Shown here: piece after piece, positions 9,395 through 18,152 of the stretch
Numbering within the stretch: the stretch's first letter is position 1
Layout of the letters: each line of letters opens with the position of its first letter
Source of the DNA: Acidocella aminolytica 101 = DSM 11237
GTDB lineage: Bacteria > Pseudomonadota > Alphaproteobacteria > Acetobacterales > Acetobacteraceae
Length of the DNA: 62,626 nucleotides
Assembly (NCBI RefSeq): GCF_900129125.1
Contig: NZ_FQVJ01000024.1
Span: forward strand, 1-62,626
Reading direction: 5' to 3'
Translations under genes and position numbers: made by a program
The notes under the pieces: model-generated
Told to the model about the DNA's origin: nothing
The model's database searches: none
The model's input: only the letters and a program-made list of their open reading frames with translations

Positions 9395-11826
9395 ATCGGC
9401 ATGGCCGGTGCGGCGCCAACTCCACCAACGGCGCCGAGGAAGAGGCTGGCGCGGCCATGCAGGGAGTTGATGAAGATCAGGGTTACGCTGGCAGCCATGG
9501 CGATCATCGCCCAGACCGGGTTGATCAGGCCGGTCGCGGCGAGCGGAATACCGACGCCGTTGAAGCAGAAAGCGAGCGCCACGTTCTGCACCATCTTGCG
9601 GTAACTGCGGACGCTGATCACCCGGGCCTGCGGCAAGAGGGCGAGTTCTGGCCGCATGATCACGATATCGGCGGCTTCGATCGCGATGTCGGTGCCGCTG
9701 CCCATGGCGATGCCGACATCTGCCTGCATCAGCGCCGGGGCGTCGTTGATACCGTCGCCAACCATGGCGACCTTGCCGTTGCGTTGCAGGTCACGGATCG
9801 CCGCTGCCTTGTCCTGCGGCAGAACCTCAGCGATCACCGTTTCGATTCCGGCCGAGGCAGCGATCTTTTTTGCGGCGGATGCATTGTCACCGGTGAGCAT
9901 GATGACGTTCAGACCTGCGGCGCGCAGAGTGTTGATGGCGTCCGCGGCGTCCGGCTTGAGGCGGTCGCCGAGGGCCAGCAGGCCGGTGAGCGTCCCGTTT
10001 TCCGCGGCGACGATGACGGTCCGTCCGGCTTCCTGCTCGGTGCGGATATCGGCCTCGACGGGTGAGAGATCGATCCCGCTCTCGCGGAGGAAGGTTGGGC
10101 TGCCGACCAGCACTTCCGCGCCGTGGTGCCGAGCCGAGATGCCCTTGCCGGGCGTGGCCTGAAACTCCGCAACCGCGGGCAGATCAAGCTCGCGTTCGAA
10201 GGCAGCACCGACGATTGCCCTGGCCAGCGGATGCTCTGAGCCGGCCTCGACCGCTGCCACCAGCCCGAGCAGACTTGCCTCGTCGAGGCGGCCGACGGCC
10301 CGGATCGCCTGGAGAACGGGCTTGCCCTCGGTCAGCGTGCCGGTCTTGTCCAGCACAACGTGGCTGACCTGACGGAAAGTCTGGAACGCCTCGCCGGTAC
10401 GCATCAGGATCCCCCGATCCGCGGCCTCGCCGGCACCACGGACGATCGACAGCGGCGCCGAGATGCCGACCGCGCAAGGATAGCCCATGACCAGCACCGT
10501 GAGCGCGGCGAACACCGCGCGATCGACCAACGGATGGCCGATAACGAGCGTGGGGACGAGGAGCCAGAGGATCAATGCTCCCGTCGCGATCGCGAGCACG
10601 ATGGGCGTGTAGACGCGCAGGAGGCGATCGACGAGATGCAGCACGCCCGGCTTCAGCGCCCGCGCATCCTCGACCTGCCGGATCACCCGGCGCAAAAAGC
10701 TCTCCTCGCCGATCGCCGTGACCCGAACGAGCAACGTGCCGGTGCCGTTGATCGCGCCGCCGACTACCGCGTCACCGACGGCTTTCTCGACGGGCAGGGG
10801 TTCGCCGGTGACCAGAGCCTGATCGATCGCGGAACGCCCATCAATCACCGTTCCATCGACGGGGATCCGCTCGCCGGGGCGGATGCGTGCCAGATCGCCG
10901 ATCACGACATCACTGGCCGGTATCTCGATTTCGGCGCCGTCGCGAACCACGCGGGCAAGTTCCGGTTGCAGGTCGAGCAGCCGCTTGACCGCCTGGGAAC
11001 TGCGGGTCTTCACGATCAGCGACAGCCACTCCGAGAAGATATGATAGGTGCAGACCATGGTCGCGACCGCGAAGAAGGATGCGGTTGGATAGCCGGGTTG
11101 ATTGATCGCCAGCCCGATCGCGCCGCCTGCCAGCCCAGCGAAGGCGCCGATTTCGAGCAGCACATGCTGGTTGAGAATACCGCGCCGAAGCGCCTGGAAC
11201 GCCATGACCTGAATATGCCGGGCGACGGCGAACACCAGGATGATGGCGAACAGGGCCGTGATCCAGGGCGTGATGCTGCCAAGCGCGCCGGTAGCGTGCA
11301 GACCGAACAGGATCATCGTCAGGATACCAAGGCCAGCAGCAACCGCCGAAGCGATCAGGCGCCCGCTGGGGCGGAGCACGATGAAGACGAAGCCGGTCAA
11401 GGTTGCGAACATCAGGGCGGCGAGCGCCAGACCCCAGGCCGAGCCGGTCCTTGCGATCAGAGCCAGTGATGCGAGGCTGAGGCAAACCGCGGCCACAAAG
11501 CGGCGCGCCTCGCGCACGAGATCACGTTCCTCCTCCTCGAAGCTGCGCAGCCTGGTCGGATCAGAAATCGTGTAGCCGATATCTCGCAGCGTCTGGATCA
11601 GGCGCGCTGGATCGGCGCGATCAGGATCGAACTCGACCAGCGCCTGCTCATGGGTAAGGCTGACCGCGACCTTTTCGACCCCCGGCAGTCGGCCGAGCGC
11701 CTGTTCGATCGTGCCGGTACAGAGCGAGCAGTGCAGCCCGCCGATCCGGGTGCGGATTTTTCGCCGGCCGGGCCGGCTGCCGGGTTCCTCGGTCCAGAAA
11801 CGTTCCGTGGATGCTGTGGCGATCAT
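9391..11826 (-). CDS. Heavy-metal P1B-type ATPase with YPC metal site
   Basis: The protein has 811 residues. An N-terminal HMA-like domain has CSLC at about 33-36. The catalytic core has DKTGTLTEG near 494 and GDGINDAP near 687. The intramembrane motif reads MGYPCAVG near 447, so the usual CPC is YPC. Downstream helices also depart from the Cu(I) pattern: FNGVGIP instead of YNVIGIP, and no MxxSS. Metal specificity is therefore likely to differ from CopA. It is last in an operon with a MerR-HMA fusion and a CcdA-like protein, starting a few bases after the latter's stop. Confidence 0.85.
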   Translation of the reverse strand: MIATASTERFWTEEPGSRPGRRKIRTRIGGLHCSLCTGTIEQALGRLPGVEKVAVSLTHEQALVEFDPDRADPARLIQTLRDIGYTISDPTRLRSFEEEERDLVREARRFVAAVCLSLASLALIARTGSAWGLALAALMFATLTGFVFIVLRPSGRLIASAVAAGLGILTMILFGLHATGALGSITPWITALFAIILVFAVARHIQVMAFQALRRGILNQHVLLEIGAFAGLAGGAIGLAINQPGYPTASFFAVATMVCTYHIFSEWLSLIVKTRSSQAVKRLLDLQPELARVVRDGAEIEIPASDVVIGDLARIRPGERIPVDGTVIDGRSAIDQALVTGEPLPVEKAVGDAVVGGAINGTGTLLVRVTAIGEESFLRRVIRQVEDARALKPGVLHLVDRLLRVYTPIVLAIATGALILWLLVPTLVIGHPLVDRAVFAALTVLVMGYPCAVGISAPLSIVRGAGEAADRGILMRTGEAFQTFRQVSHVVLDKTGTLTEGKPVLQAIRAVGRLDEASLLGLVAAVEAGSEHPLARAIVGAAFERELDLPAVAEFQATPGKGISARHHGAEVLVGSPTFLRESGIDLSPVEADIRTEQEAGRTVIVAAENGTLTGLLALGDRLKPDAADAINTLRAAGLNVIMLTGDNASAAKKIAASAGIETVIAEVLPQDKAAAIRDLQRNGKVAMVGDGINDAPALMQADVGIAMGSGTDIAIEAADIVIMRPELALLPQARVISVRSYRKMVQNVALAFCFNGVGIPLAATGLINPVWAMIAMAASVTLIFINSLHGRASLFLGAVGGVGAAPAMPI

Positions 11827-11829
11827 CGC

Positions 11830-12537
11830 TTATCCTTTCATGCCGGCCATCGTCGGCATTGCCATCCCCGGCATCGGTGCGCGGATGGACACAAAGAGGC
11901 CATCCCGGATCGACCAAAGACCAAAGACGATGAGAACCAGCCCGATAATGATCGGCATTCGCCGGGACAGTCGGCCGAGCCAATCGATGACACCGCGGGC
12001 CGGCGTGAAAAGAACCGCCACAATCAGCGGTAGCGACAAGGCGGCGCCAAACAGGACGAGCGAGAAAAATCCCGCCATAACCGTTCCACCGGTCGCACCA
12101 TGCGCCGCGGCTGTCGCGAGAAGAGCCAATACGAGCGGTGCGGCGCAGGCGGGGATATTGAGGCCGAACAATACACCGAGGCCGAGCGAACCGCGCATCC
12201 CGGCAAGCCAGGACAGGCTAGGACCCAGCCGGATCATCAGCGGTGCGATGCCCCCGGTGAGATAAAGTACGCCAAGCCCGCCATAGAGGGCACCGAGCGC
12301 GATCCAGAGAGCCTTCTGAGCGCCGAGAAACAAGGTGCCGAGCTGCGCGGCGAGAGCGCCAAGCAGCCCGATCACCAGGGCGCGCATCAGCATGAAGCCA
12401 AGGGTCTCGGCGAGTTTCCGGGCGGCGCTTTTGTCTTCGAGGAACTTGAGGAAGATCAATGTGCTGCCCAGCGTGCAAGGCTCGATGAAGCCAAGCAGGC
12501 CAAGTTCAATGGGCAGCAGAACCGTCTCGGCGAACAT
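11830..12537 (-). CDS. CcdA/DsbD-like transmembrane thiol-reductant transporter
   Basis: The protein has 235 residues with about six membrane helices. Conserved cysteines occur in EPCTLGS (first helix) and IPACAAP (fourth helix), the paired-Cys arrangement by which CcdA and the DsbD core move electrons across the inner membrane. A Met-rich tail (PMPGMAMPTMAGM) is unusual for CcdA and may bind metal. It lies six bases after the regulator gene and just before the ATPase gene, suggesting that electrons or metals pass between these products. Confidence 0.75.
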   Translation of the reverse strand: MFAETVLLPIELGLLGFIEPCTLGSTLIFLKFLEDKSAARKLAETLGFMLMRALVIGLLGALAAQLGTLFLGAQKALWIALGALYGGLGVLYLTGGIAPLMIRLGPSLSWLAGMRGSLGLGVLFGLNIPACAAPLVLALLATAAAHGATGGTVMAGFFSLVLFGAALSLPLIVAVLFTPARGVIDWLGRLSRRMPIIIGLVLIVFGLWSIRDGLFVSIRAPMPGMAMPTMAGMKG

Positions 12538-12543
12538 CTCGGT

Positions 12544-12759
12544 CTACTTCACCGCAGTCACCCGGTAACCGGGCCGCTCGATCGTCGCTGTGAGACGGTT
12601 CTCATCAATGATCGCGGGATCGAACAGCACCCGTGCGCTACCCGGAGCATGCCCGACCTGGACCGCCTTCACGCCGGCTTCATGCTCGAGAAGTCCGCGC
12701 ACGGTTTCGGCGCAGCCTTCACAGTGCATGCCGTCTATCGCGAAAGTCGTTGTTTTCAT
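12544..12759 (-). CDS. Possible internal product: stand-alone HMA metallochaperone
   Basis: The ATG at 12757-12759 lies in frame inside the MerR-HMA gene. It has GGAAGGAG about nine bases upstream and opens a 71-residue HMA protein with GMHCEGC. That is the size of MerP/CopZ-type chaperones. The strong internal site suggests either dual products or a recent fusion of two adjacent genes. Confidence 0.45.
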   Translation of the reverse strand: MKTTTFAIDGMHCEGCAETVRGLLEHEAGVKAVQVGHAPGSARVLFDPAIIDENRLTATIERPGYRVTAVK

Positions 12760-13227
12760 GGTGGATACTCCTTCCGGTTGGCGTTGCTCAGTCGGATCAG
12801 CTGGCGATGGAGCTGCCTCCCGCGCAATCGGATGTTCGATGGCATCGAGGATCGTGCAGGCGCCGAGCGAGCCCCGGCTGGGGCAAGTAGCGATCAGAGC
12901 GTCGAGCGCCGCGCCGATCCGCTCAAGCCGCGCGATCTTGATCCGCACATCCTCGCGACGGGCGACGGCGCGGCTGCGGACGTCCGCGCAATCGGCCGAC
13001 GGATCTGCGCGAAGGTCGAGCAGTTCGGCAATCTCCGCGAGGGTGAAGCCCAGCGATTGCGCTTCACGGATGAAGCGCAGCCGCGCGATGGTCTCTTCAG
13101 GGTAATGTCGTGGGCCATGTCCGGGACGGGCGGGATGCGCGATCAGCCCGCGTCGTTCATAGAAGCGGATCGTTTCGACATTGACTTCGGCGGCACGGGC
13201 GGCGGCCGCTATAGTGCGGATGCGCAT
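12544..13227 (-). CDS. MerR-family regulator fused to an HMA metal-binding domain
   Basis: The protein has 227 residues. Residues 1-115 form a MerR helix-turn-helix plus dimerisation helix, with Cys at 80, 115 and 124 as in the Hg/Cd/Pb sensors. After a linker, an HMA domain (about 157-227) has GMHCEGC. Codon 157 is an ATG preceded by GGAAGGAG at proper distance (separate entry), so free HMA protein may be made as well. The promoter directly upstream on the same strand has a MerR-type 19-bp spacer, so the regulator would control its own operon with the CcdA-like and ATPase genes. Confidence 0.82.
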   Translation of the reverse strand: MRIRTIAAAARAAEVNVETIRFYERRGLIAHPARPGHGPRHYPEETIARLRFIREAQSLGFTLAEIAELLDLRADPSADCADVRSRAVARREDVRIKIARLERIGAALDALIATCPSRGSLGACTILDAIEHPIAREAAPSPADPTEQRQPEGVSTMKTTTFAIDGMHCEGCAETVRGLLEHEAGVKAVQVGHAPGSARVLFDPAIIDENRLTATIERPGYRVTAVK

Positions 13228-13248
13228 GACAAAACCTTTCGCGAAGAT

Positions 13249-13279
13249 TTATCCGCTCCGTACCATAGTACGGAGTCAA
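13249..13279 (-). promoter_or_regulatory. MerR-type promoter of the YPC-ATPase operon
   Basis: Read on the minus strand: TTGACT (13279-13274), a 19-bp spacer, then GGATAA (13254-13249). The perfect dyad CTCCGTAC-TATG-GTACGGAG overlaps the spacer. This closely resembles mer, pbr and cad promoters. It lies directly upstream of the MerR-HMA gene on the same strand, so the operon is autoregulated. Confidence 0.85.
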
Positions 13280-13575
13280 GAGGGCTCCGGGCTTCACGCT
13301 TTTGTCTGCCCTGCGATGATGCAGCCTGTAGTTATGAAAGCGCATTGAGCCTATCCGGCGCGCATGGTTTTGGGGGCGGGCGGCTTGTAATAAAAGTCCC
13401 AGCCACCGAGGGCTGGCGATAATCCACGTGAATACTTAAACAAACAAAACTATGACATCGGGATCGTGCTTGGCCGATTTTCGTATGTCAACAAGCATCC
13501 GAAAGCCTTCACCATTTGTGCCATTCGGCGACTACAAATCCAAAAATATAGTCATCTCCGCCTGAACTTGATCGT
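13280..13575. other. Intergenic region upstream of the MerR-HMA operon
   Basis: About 296 bases without a credible gene. It contains the terminator-like hairpin at 13391-13416. The rest shows nothing recognisable. It separates the metal operon from the higBA/resolvase segment. Confidence 0.5.
13391..13416 (-). terminator. Candidate rho-independent terminator downstream of higBA
   Basis: On the minus strand a CCAGCC/GGCTGG stem with a six-base loop is followed by GACTTTTATT. It lies about 160 bases beyond the higA stop in the direction of higBA transcription. Confidence 0.45.
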
Positions 13576-13863
13576 TCAGGCCGCATTTTCCTGAAAGCGG
13601 CGCACTGATGGCTGCTTGTGTTGTCGCGCAAGCCAAAGGTCATAGTTTACCTGCATTCCAAGCCATGCCTGCGCAGTGCTCACGCCAGCCTGTTCAAGCC
13701 GGATCGCCAGATCAGGGCTAATGGCCGCCTTGGCGTTCAACACACGCGACAACGCAGCGCGGGACATAGCCAGCCTCTGGGCCGCCTCAGTAACGGAAAG
13801 CCCCAGATCGCTTATGACATCCTCTCTGAGCAGTTCGCCAGGGTGTGGTGGATTGTGCATCAT
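13576..13863 (-). CDS. higA: HigA-family antitoxin
   Basis: The protein has 95 residues. It starts with the family hallmark HPGELLREDV, followed by an XRE helix-turn-helix (VTEAAQRLAMSRAALSRVLN). It lies 11 bases after higB in the same operon, giving the toxin-first order usual for higBA. It should neutralise HigB and repress the promoter upstream of higB. Confidence 0.9.
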   Translation of the reverse strand: MMHNPPHPGELLREDVISDLGLSVTEAAQRLAMSRAALSRVLNAKAAISPDLAIRLEQAGVSTAQAWLGMQVNYDLWLARQHKQPSVRRFQENAA

Positions 13864-13874
13864 TCTGGCTTCTC

Positions 13875-14153
13875 CTAGTGGTAGTCTTGATAATTCACCA
13901 ACTCAACGCCCGCCTCAACGAACCAAAACGTCACTCTCCAATTCCCGTTAACCCAAACGGACCAGTGTCCGGCAAGGTCACCTTTCAGTGGGTGCAGCTT
14001 AAACGCCGGGATGTTCATATCCTGCGGCGTCTGCGCCACATCCAAAAGGCCAAGAATGCGCTTCAACTTGCCAGCCTGTGCGGCTTGAATCCCGCGCATG
14101 GAGCCCGTGCGGTAAAATGCCTCCAGACCCTTATGTCGGAAACTCAAAATCAT
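13875..14153 (-). CDS. higB: HigB/RelE-family toxin
   Basis: The protein has 92 residues with the RelE-superfamily pattern of HigB: FRHKGLEAFYRTG near the N-terminus, a central LHPLKGDLAGHWSVWVNGNW, and the VNYQDYH end with the conserved tyrosine and histidine. These proteins cleave ribosome-bound mRNA. Gene order and spacing with higA are standard. A -10-like TATAGT within TTGTATAGTGAC is centred about 30 bases upstream (14176-14187, reading minus). Confidence 0.9.
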   Translation of the reverse strand: MILSFRHKGLEAFYRTGSMRGIQAAQAGKLKRILGLLDVAQTPQDMNIPAFKLHPLKGDLAGHWSVWVNGNWRVTFWFVEAGVELVNYQDYH

Positions 14154-14175
14154 AACTCAGTGTAGCGCGTCGCGC

Positions 14176-14187
14176 GTCACTATACAA
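14176..14187 (-). promoter_or_regulatory. higBA promoter element with TATACAA half-site
   Basis: On the minus strand the sequence TTGTATAGTGAC lies just upstream of higB and provides a plausible -10 hexamer TATAGT. The same 12-mer occurs at 22083-22094 before the defence operon. The half-site TATACAA also recurs at 26619-26636. Confidence 0.45.
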
Positions 14188-14245
14188 CTTCGATCAACGC
14201 GACCATGACCAAAACTGGTCGGTTTCGGGCATATGAGGCAAGGGG

Positions 14246-14308
14246 TGTCCAAAACCTTGCTTGACGGCTTTCAGGACATGCCCACATAATGGGCATAGGT
14301 TTTGGACA
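14246..14308. repeat. res-like site of the adjacent resolvase
   Basis: TGTCCAAAACCT at 14246-14257 is inverted as AGGTTTTGGACA at 14297-14308. Between them lies a second inverted repeat, ATGCCC...GGGCAT (14277-14295). Nested inverted repeats immediately upstream of a serine recombinase are typical of resolution sites. Recombination here would resolve plasmid multimers or cointegrates. Confidence 0.55.
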
Positions 14309-14319
14309 GTATCAGCCCC

Positions 14320-14886
14320 ATGACGTCGCGCGTTTTCCTATATGCCCGCGTCTCGACGATCGAGCAGACCGCCGAGAATCAGATCACTGAGGTCAGGGCC
14401 GCCGGTTTCGCCATCCGGCCGAATCGGATCATCACGGAAACGATCTCGGGAAGCGTCGCCGCCCGGCAACGGCCCGAGTTTAGCCGCCTTCTCGATCGGC
14501 TCGAAGAAGGAGACGTGCTTGTCGTAACAAAGCTTGATCGCCTTGGCCGAAATGCTCTCGATATCCGCTCGACGGTCGATGCCCTCGCCGGGATCGGGGT
14601 AAAACTCCATTGCCTAGCGCTCGGTGGTGTCGATCTTACCAGCTCGGCCGGCCGGATGACGATGCAGGTGATCGCGGCCGTGGCAGAGTTCGAGCGAGAC
14701 TTGTTGGTCGAACGCACACAAGCCGGGTTAGTCCGGGCCAAAGCAAACGGCAGGTCGATCGGTCGGCCAGCCTCACTGACAGAAGAGCAAAAAGCGGAAA
14801 TCCGCACTGCACGGGACGCGGGCGCCTCGATCTCGTCCCTCGCCCGCACTTACCGCGTCAGCCGACAGACCATCAACCGCGCGTAA
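14320..14886 (+). CDS. Serine recombinase, resolvase/invertase family
   Basis: The protein has 188 residues. The catalytic domain begins FLYARVST with the nucleophilic serine, followed by LDRLGRNALDI. A C-terminal helix-turn-helix ends ASISSLARTYRVSRQTINRA. The ATG at 14320 lies just beyond the res-like repeats. Its 3' end overlaps the convergent GIY-YIG gene by 14 bases. The size matches Tn3-type resolvases, but no transposase is present, so a role in multimer resolution is more likely than transposition. Confidence 0.9.
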   Translation: MTSRVFLYARVSTIEQTAENQITEVRAAGFAIRPNRIITETISGSVAARQRPEFSRLLDRLEEGDVLVVTKLDRLGRNALDIRSTVDALAGIGVKLHCLALGGVDLTSSAGRMTMQVIAAVAEFERDLLVERTQAGLVRAKANGRSIGRPASLTEEQKAEIRTARDAGASISSLARTYRVSRQTINRA

Positions 14887-16096
14887 CCTCCCCTCTACGC
14901 TCCACGAGAGCGGCACTCTTCGGGTCATAGACATAGCCGCTGATAGTGCTGTCCTTGATCTTCTCCACTGCATCGTCGATCACAAACAGCGGCACCAAGA
15001 ACCATTCACGCGGGATAACGGGATTGCCGAACCTGTCCTTGATCTCGATATCGAGCCTGGCCGGATCGAAGATGCGATGGATCAGGCTTTCCAGCTTTGT
15101 GCGACCTAGATTGTAGAGCTTGTAGGTCGCCACAATCTCCACGTCCGCCAATAAGAAGGTCGGGTCCAGCTTGGCGTTGGCGATGCGCTTTGCGACATCG
15201 CCGCCGGTGACGCCGATCTTGTGAACGAGGTTGCGATTGGCGGCGACGATGGGGTTATCCGACTTGCTGCGTAGGACATAAATGGTGCCGCTGCCCAGGT
15301 CGTCTACCTCACTTTCGCTGGCGAACAATGGCCCGGCGCTCGGCTCCGACACGCGGCGGCTCACCTCATCCTTATAGAGGGCACGTTGAAGAGAGCGGAG
15401 CAATAGATTGCTCTCAGTGCCATTGGAATAGATGACACGAAGGCGGGCGTCACTTTCACCATTGGGCGCTTTGAAGGTTTCTCCTACTTCGGCGACGTAG
15501 GCGATCTGACCGCCAAGTATGAAAAACTCCCCGGCCTTGATATCAGTTTTCAGGAAGCCTGCTTCCTTCCGAATGGGCTGGGTGATGCGTATGCCCCTAT
15601 CGAGGTCGCTCTGCACAGCGTTGAAGATCGGCTTAAAGCGATCGAAGTCCTCACACCGTTCTCGGGTAGCGATTTCCTCGGCCGCGCGTTTGTCGGCGGC
15701 AGAACGGACATACCGCAATTCAGTGATGTCCTTCGAGGTGCCAGACTCCACACCTAGCTGGGCCAGCAATTCGTCGTCGCTGATGTCATCGGCCGCGTCA
15801 TCTGGGGCGGGTGTCGCGCTCGCCAAAAGTCCCTGATGGTCAAACGGCGCAAGCAAGGATCGGCAATCCGCTTGCACACGCAGCCGGTCAAGACGTACGG
15901 CATAAAGCCTTTCGAAGATATCGTGCTCCTCGCCGTGCTGCGGTGCGCGGCCATGGGCTGCAACAAAACGCTGAATCTCCTCGAAGCCGGCGATGATCCG
16001 CTCCTCACGCGGCGTCCGGGCGGTGTCTTTCTTAGCCTCCACCTCGACGCCAAGTTCAGTCAGCAACGCATCGTCTTCGTCGGTAAACTTAGACAC
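14873..16096 (-). CDS. GIY-YIG nuclease-domain protein (defence operon, gene 5)
   Basis: The protein has 407 residues. The N-terminal 180 residues are acidic with two similar segments (DDALLTELGVEVE and DDELLAQLGVESG). A C-terminal GIY-YIG-like domain starts TIYVLRSKSDNP near 269 and continues HKIGVTGGDV near 290, followed by KLESLIHRIF. The arrangement resembles the T5orf172/MUG113 branch. It starts eight bases inside the end of the helicase gene. As the only recognisable DNA nuclease in the operon, it is the probable effector; cleavage activity is inferred. Confidence 0.72.
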   Translation of the reverse strand: MSKFTDEDDALLTELGVEVEAKKDTARTPREERIIAGFEEIQRFVAAHGRAPQHGEEHDIFERLYAVRLDRLRVQADCRSLLAPFDHQGLLASATPAPDDAADDISDDELLAQLGVESGTSKDITELRYVRSAADKRAAEEIATRERCEDFDRFKPIFNAVQSDLDRGIRITQPIRKEAGFLKTDIKAGEFFILGGQIAYVAEVGETFKAPNGESDARLRVIYSNGTESNLLLRSLQRALYKDEVSRRVSEPSAGPLFASESEVDDLGSGTIYVLRSKSDNPIVAANRNLVHKIGVTGGDVAKRIANAKLDPTFLLADVEIVATYKLYNLGRTKLESLIHRIFDPARLDIEIKDRFGNPVIPREWFLVPLFVIDDAVEKIKDSTISGYVYDPKSAALVERRGEVTRG

Positions 16097-18152
16097 GCGC
16101 GGCCTCCGCTTTCATGCGGGCGAGGAAGGCGACGCCTTCAGCCATGCGCTTTTCCCAGGCGTCGGGTGATGTGATGGATGGCAGGCGTCCGCGCTCCTGC
16201 TTGAACTTCAACGCCCGCTTCGCCAACTCGCGCGCTTCCTCCGCGGTCAAGTTGACACGCTTGGCCCCAATCACGGCGGCAACCTGCTTCAAGCTATCCT
16301 CGGTCATCGCTTTGGACAGAATGGCGTAGGCTTCGCCGAACGGATTGATGCGGTCGATCAGGTCGATGTCCAGCTCGCGCACGTCCATCGCGAACCTGCG
16401 GACGCCTTCGATAAACGCGGTGTTCGCGCTTTTCTCGCCGTCAATTTCCTCCCCACCCAATGCGGCTTCCTTGGCCTTCTGCGTCAGGTTCAGGGCGGCG
16501 ACGGCGTGCTGGCGCACAGCCTCCTGATCCTCCTCGTCCAGCTCCGGGTATTTGTCCTTGATGATCTTGCCCATACGCAGCTGGGTCAGCTCCTCGGGCA
16601 CAAGCTCCTGGTCGAACAGGCCGCGCTCGATGGTGGTTTTGTCCTGCACGAAAGCGGCGATTACCTCGTTCAAGTCCTGCTGACAGATGCGGGTCGCTTC
16701 CTCGCTCTTGGGTTCGGTCAGCCCCTTTATCTCGATCTGGAAGGTGCCGCGCTCCTCATTGAAGCCGACATTACACCTGTCCGTCTGATAGCCGCCCTCG
16801 CCGTAATCAAAGCCCTCCACTGGCCCGCTAGCCGGGTTCTTGGGCTTAAACTCGAACCGGGGCGCAAGCACCTGCTCCATGAGCAAGCTTGCGGCGATGG
16901 CCTTCAACGTGTCATTCACCGCCTCGGTCACGGCTTCCTCGGAAGCGTCCGGTTCGGCGATCAGGTTGGTGAAGCGGGCGCGGGTCTTGCCCGGGGCGTC
17001 GCGCGTGGCGCGGCCGATGATCTGCACGATTTCAGTCAGGCTGGAACGATAGCCGACGGTCAGCGCATGCTCGCACCAAATCCAGTCGAAGCCTTCTTTC
17101 GCCATGCCGAGCGCGATGATGATGTCCACATGATCGCGGTTGTTCTTCTGCGCCGGGTCTTTCAATGCGGCGGAAACCCGGTCGCGCCTGGCTCCATCGT
17201 CGTCCACAAGGTCGGCGATCCGCAGCACCTTGCCTTCGGGCGTCTTGACCAACTGGAAGCCGGTGGCGTCGTCGGCGCCCTGCCAATCGCCCAGCGCCGA
17301 CAGGATATGCTCCACCTCCCTGATCTTGTCCTTCGTGCTTTCGCGGGAGTTGACGCTGGGAATGTGGATGATGGTCTTCTCGGCGGGGTCCAGAACGCTG
17401 AGAATGTCGTCGGCGTAGGAGCCGGAATAGAAGAAATAGCCGATGTCGAGCTGCTTGAGATACTGATAGCCGTTCAACTGCTCATAATAGGTATAGGTCA
17501 CGGTATCGAACTTGGCCTCGTCCTGCGGGGCCAGCACGGCATCGGCGTCGCCCCGGAAGTAGCTGCCGGTCATGGCGACGATATGCACCTTGTCGCGAGC
17601 GACGAAGGCCCCAAGGTGCAGCCCCAGCTTGTTGTCGGGGTTGACGGAAACGTGGTGGAACTCGTCCACCGCGATCAGGCGGTTGTCGAACGCCTCGACA
17701 CCGAACTTGTCCACGGCGAAGCGGAAGGTGGCATGGGTGCAGACCAGCACCTTGTCATCGCTTTGCAGGAACGCTTCGACCGAATTGACCTTGCCGCCAT
17801 TGTCCGCGCCGGGGGCGTCGCAGAGGTTCCATTTCGGTTCGACATGCCAGTCGGCCCAAAAGCCGAACTGGCTTAACAGCTCGTCATGGAAGCTCGCGCC
17901 GATACTCCTCTCCGGCACGACGATGATCGCCTGTTTCACCCCTTGATTGGCGAGCTTGTCGAGCGCAATGAACATGAGCGCGCGGCTCTTGCCAGATGCG
18001 GGCGGCGATTTGATGAGAAGATATTGTTCGCCACGCTTTTCATAGGCGCGCTCCTGCATCGGGCGCATCCCGAGGGCATTGGCCTTGGTGGAGCTGCCGT
18101 TCCGGGCATAGGAAACGGAGACGGAGGGAACGGATTTGGCTTCTGGCTTCAT
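16089..18152 (-). CDS. Superfamily 2 helicase (defence operon, gene 4)
   Basis: The protein has 687 residues. Walker A PPASGKS lies at 50-56, the DEAD-like box is DEFHH near 159, motif III-like MTGSYFRGD follows, and motif VI is QIIGRATRD near 384. The C-terminal 250 residues have no family I recognise. The ATG at 18152 overlaps the preceding stop (ATGA), so longer upstream starts are rejected. The domain resembles the translocating motor of type I and III restriction systems, which would fit cooperation with the methylase and nuclease encoded on either side. Confidence 0.82.
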   Translation of the reverse strand: MKPEAKSVPSVSVSYARNGSSTKANALGMRPMQERAYEKRGEQYLLIKSPPASGKSRALMFIALDKLANQGVKQAIIVVPERSIGASFHDELLSQFGFWADWHVEPKWNLCDAPGADNGGKVNSVEAFLQSDDKVLVCTHATFRFAVDKFGVEAFDNRLIAVDEFHHVSVNPDNKLGLHLGAFVARDKVHIVAMTGSYFRGDADAVLAPQDEAKFDTVTYTYYEQLNGYQYLKQLDIGYFFYSGSYADDILSVLDPAEKTIIHIPSVNSRESTKDKIREVEHILSALGDWQGADDATGFQLVKTPEGKVLRIADLVDDDGARRDRVSAALKDPAQKNNRDHVDIIIALGMAKEGFDWIWCEHALTVGYRSSLTEIVQIIGRATRDAPGKTRARFTNLIAEPDASEEAVTEAVNDTLKAIAASLLMEQVLAPRFEFKPKNPASGPVEGFDYGEGGYQTDRCNVGFNEERGTFQIEIKGLTEPKSEEATRICQQDLNEVIAAFVQDKTTIERGLFDQELVPEELTQLRMGKIIKDKYPELDEEDQEAVRQHAVAALNLTQKAKEAALGGEEIDGEKSANTAFIEGVRRFAMDVRELDIDLIDRINPFGEAYAILSKAMTEDSLKQVAAVIGAKRVNLTAEEARELAKRALKFKQERGRLPSITSPDAWEKRMAEGVAFLARMKAEAARV

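Noticed and set aside
10360-11469. A 369-codon open frame antisense to the YPC ATPase
   Set aside because: It is very rich in Asp, Arg and Gln, typical of the reverse of hydrophobic GC-rich coding.
12100-13422. A 440-codon open frame on the plus strand
   Set aside because: It lies opposite the CcdA-like and MerR-HMA genes, whose motifs and promoter are clear. Long antisense frames are common in GC-rich DNA.
14320-14886. A complete Tn3-family transposon around the resolvase
   Set aside because: No transposase gene and no pair of terminal inverted repeats were found.
16506-17876. A 456-codon open frame on the plus strand inside the helicase gene
   Set aside because: The minus strand encodes helicase motifs throughout, and the antisense product shows no domain pattern.
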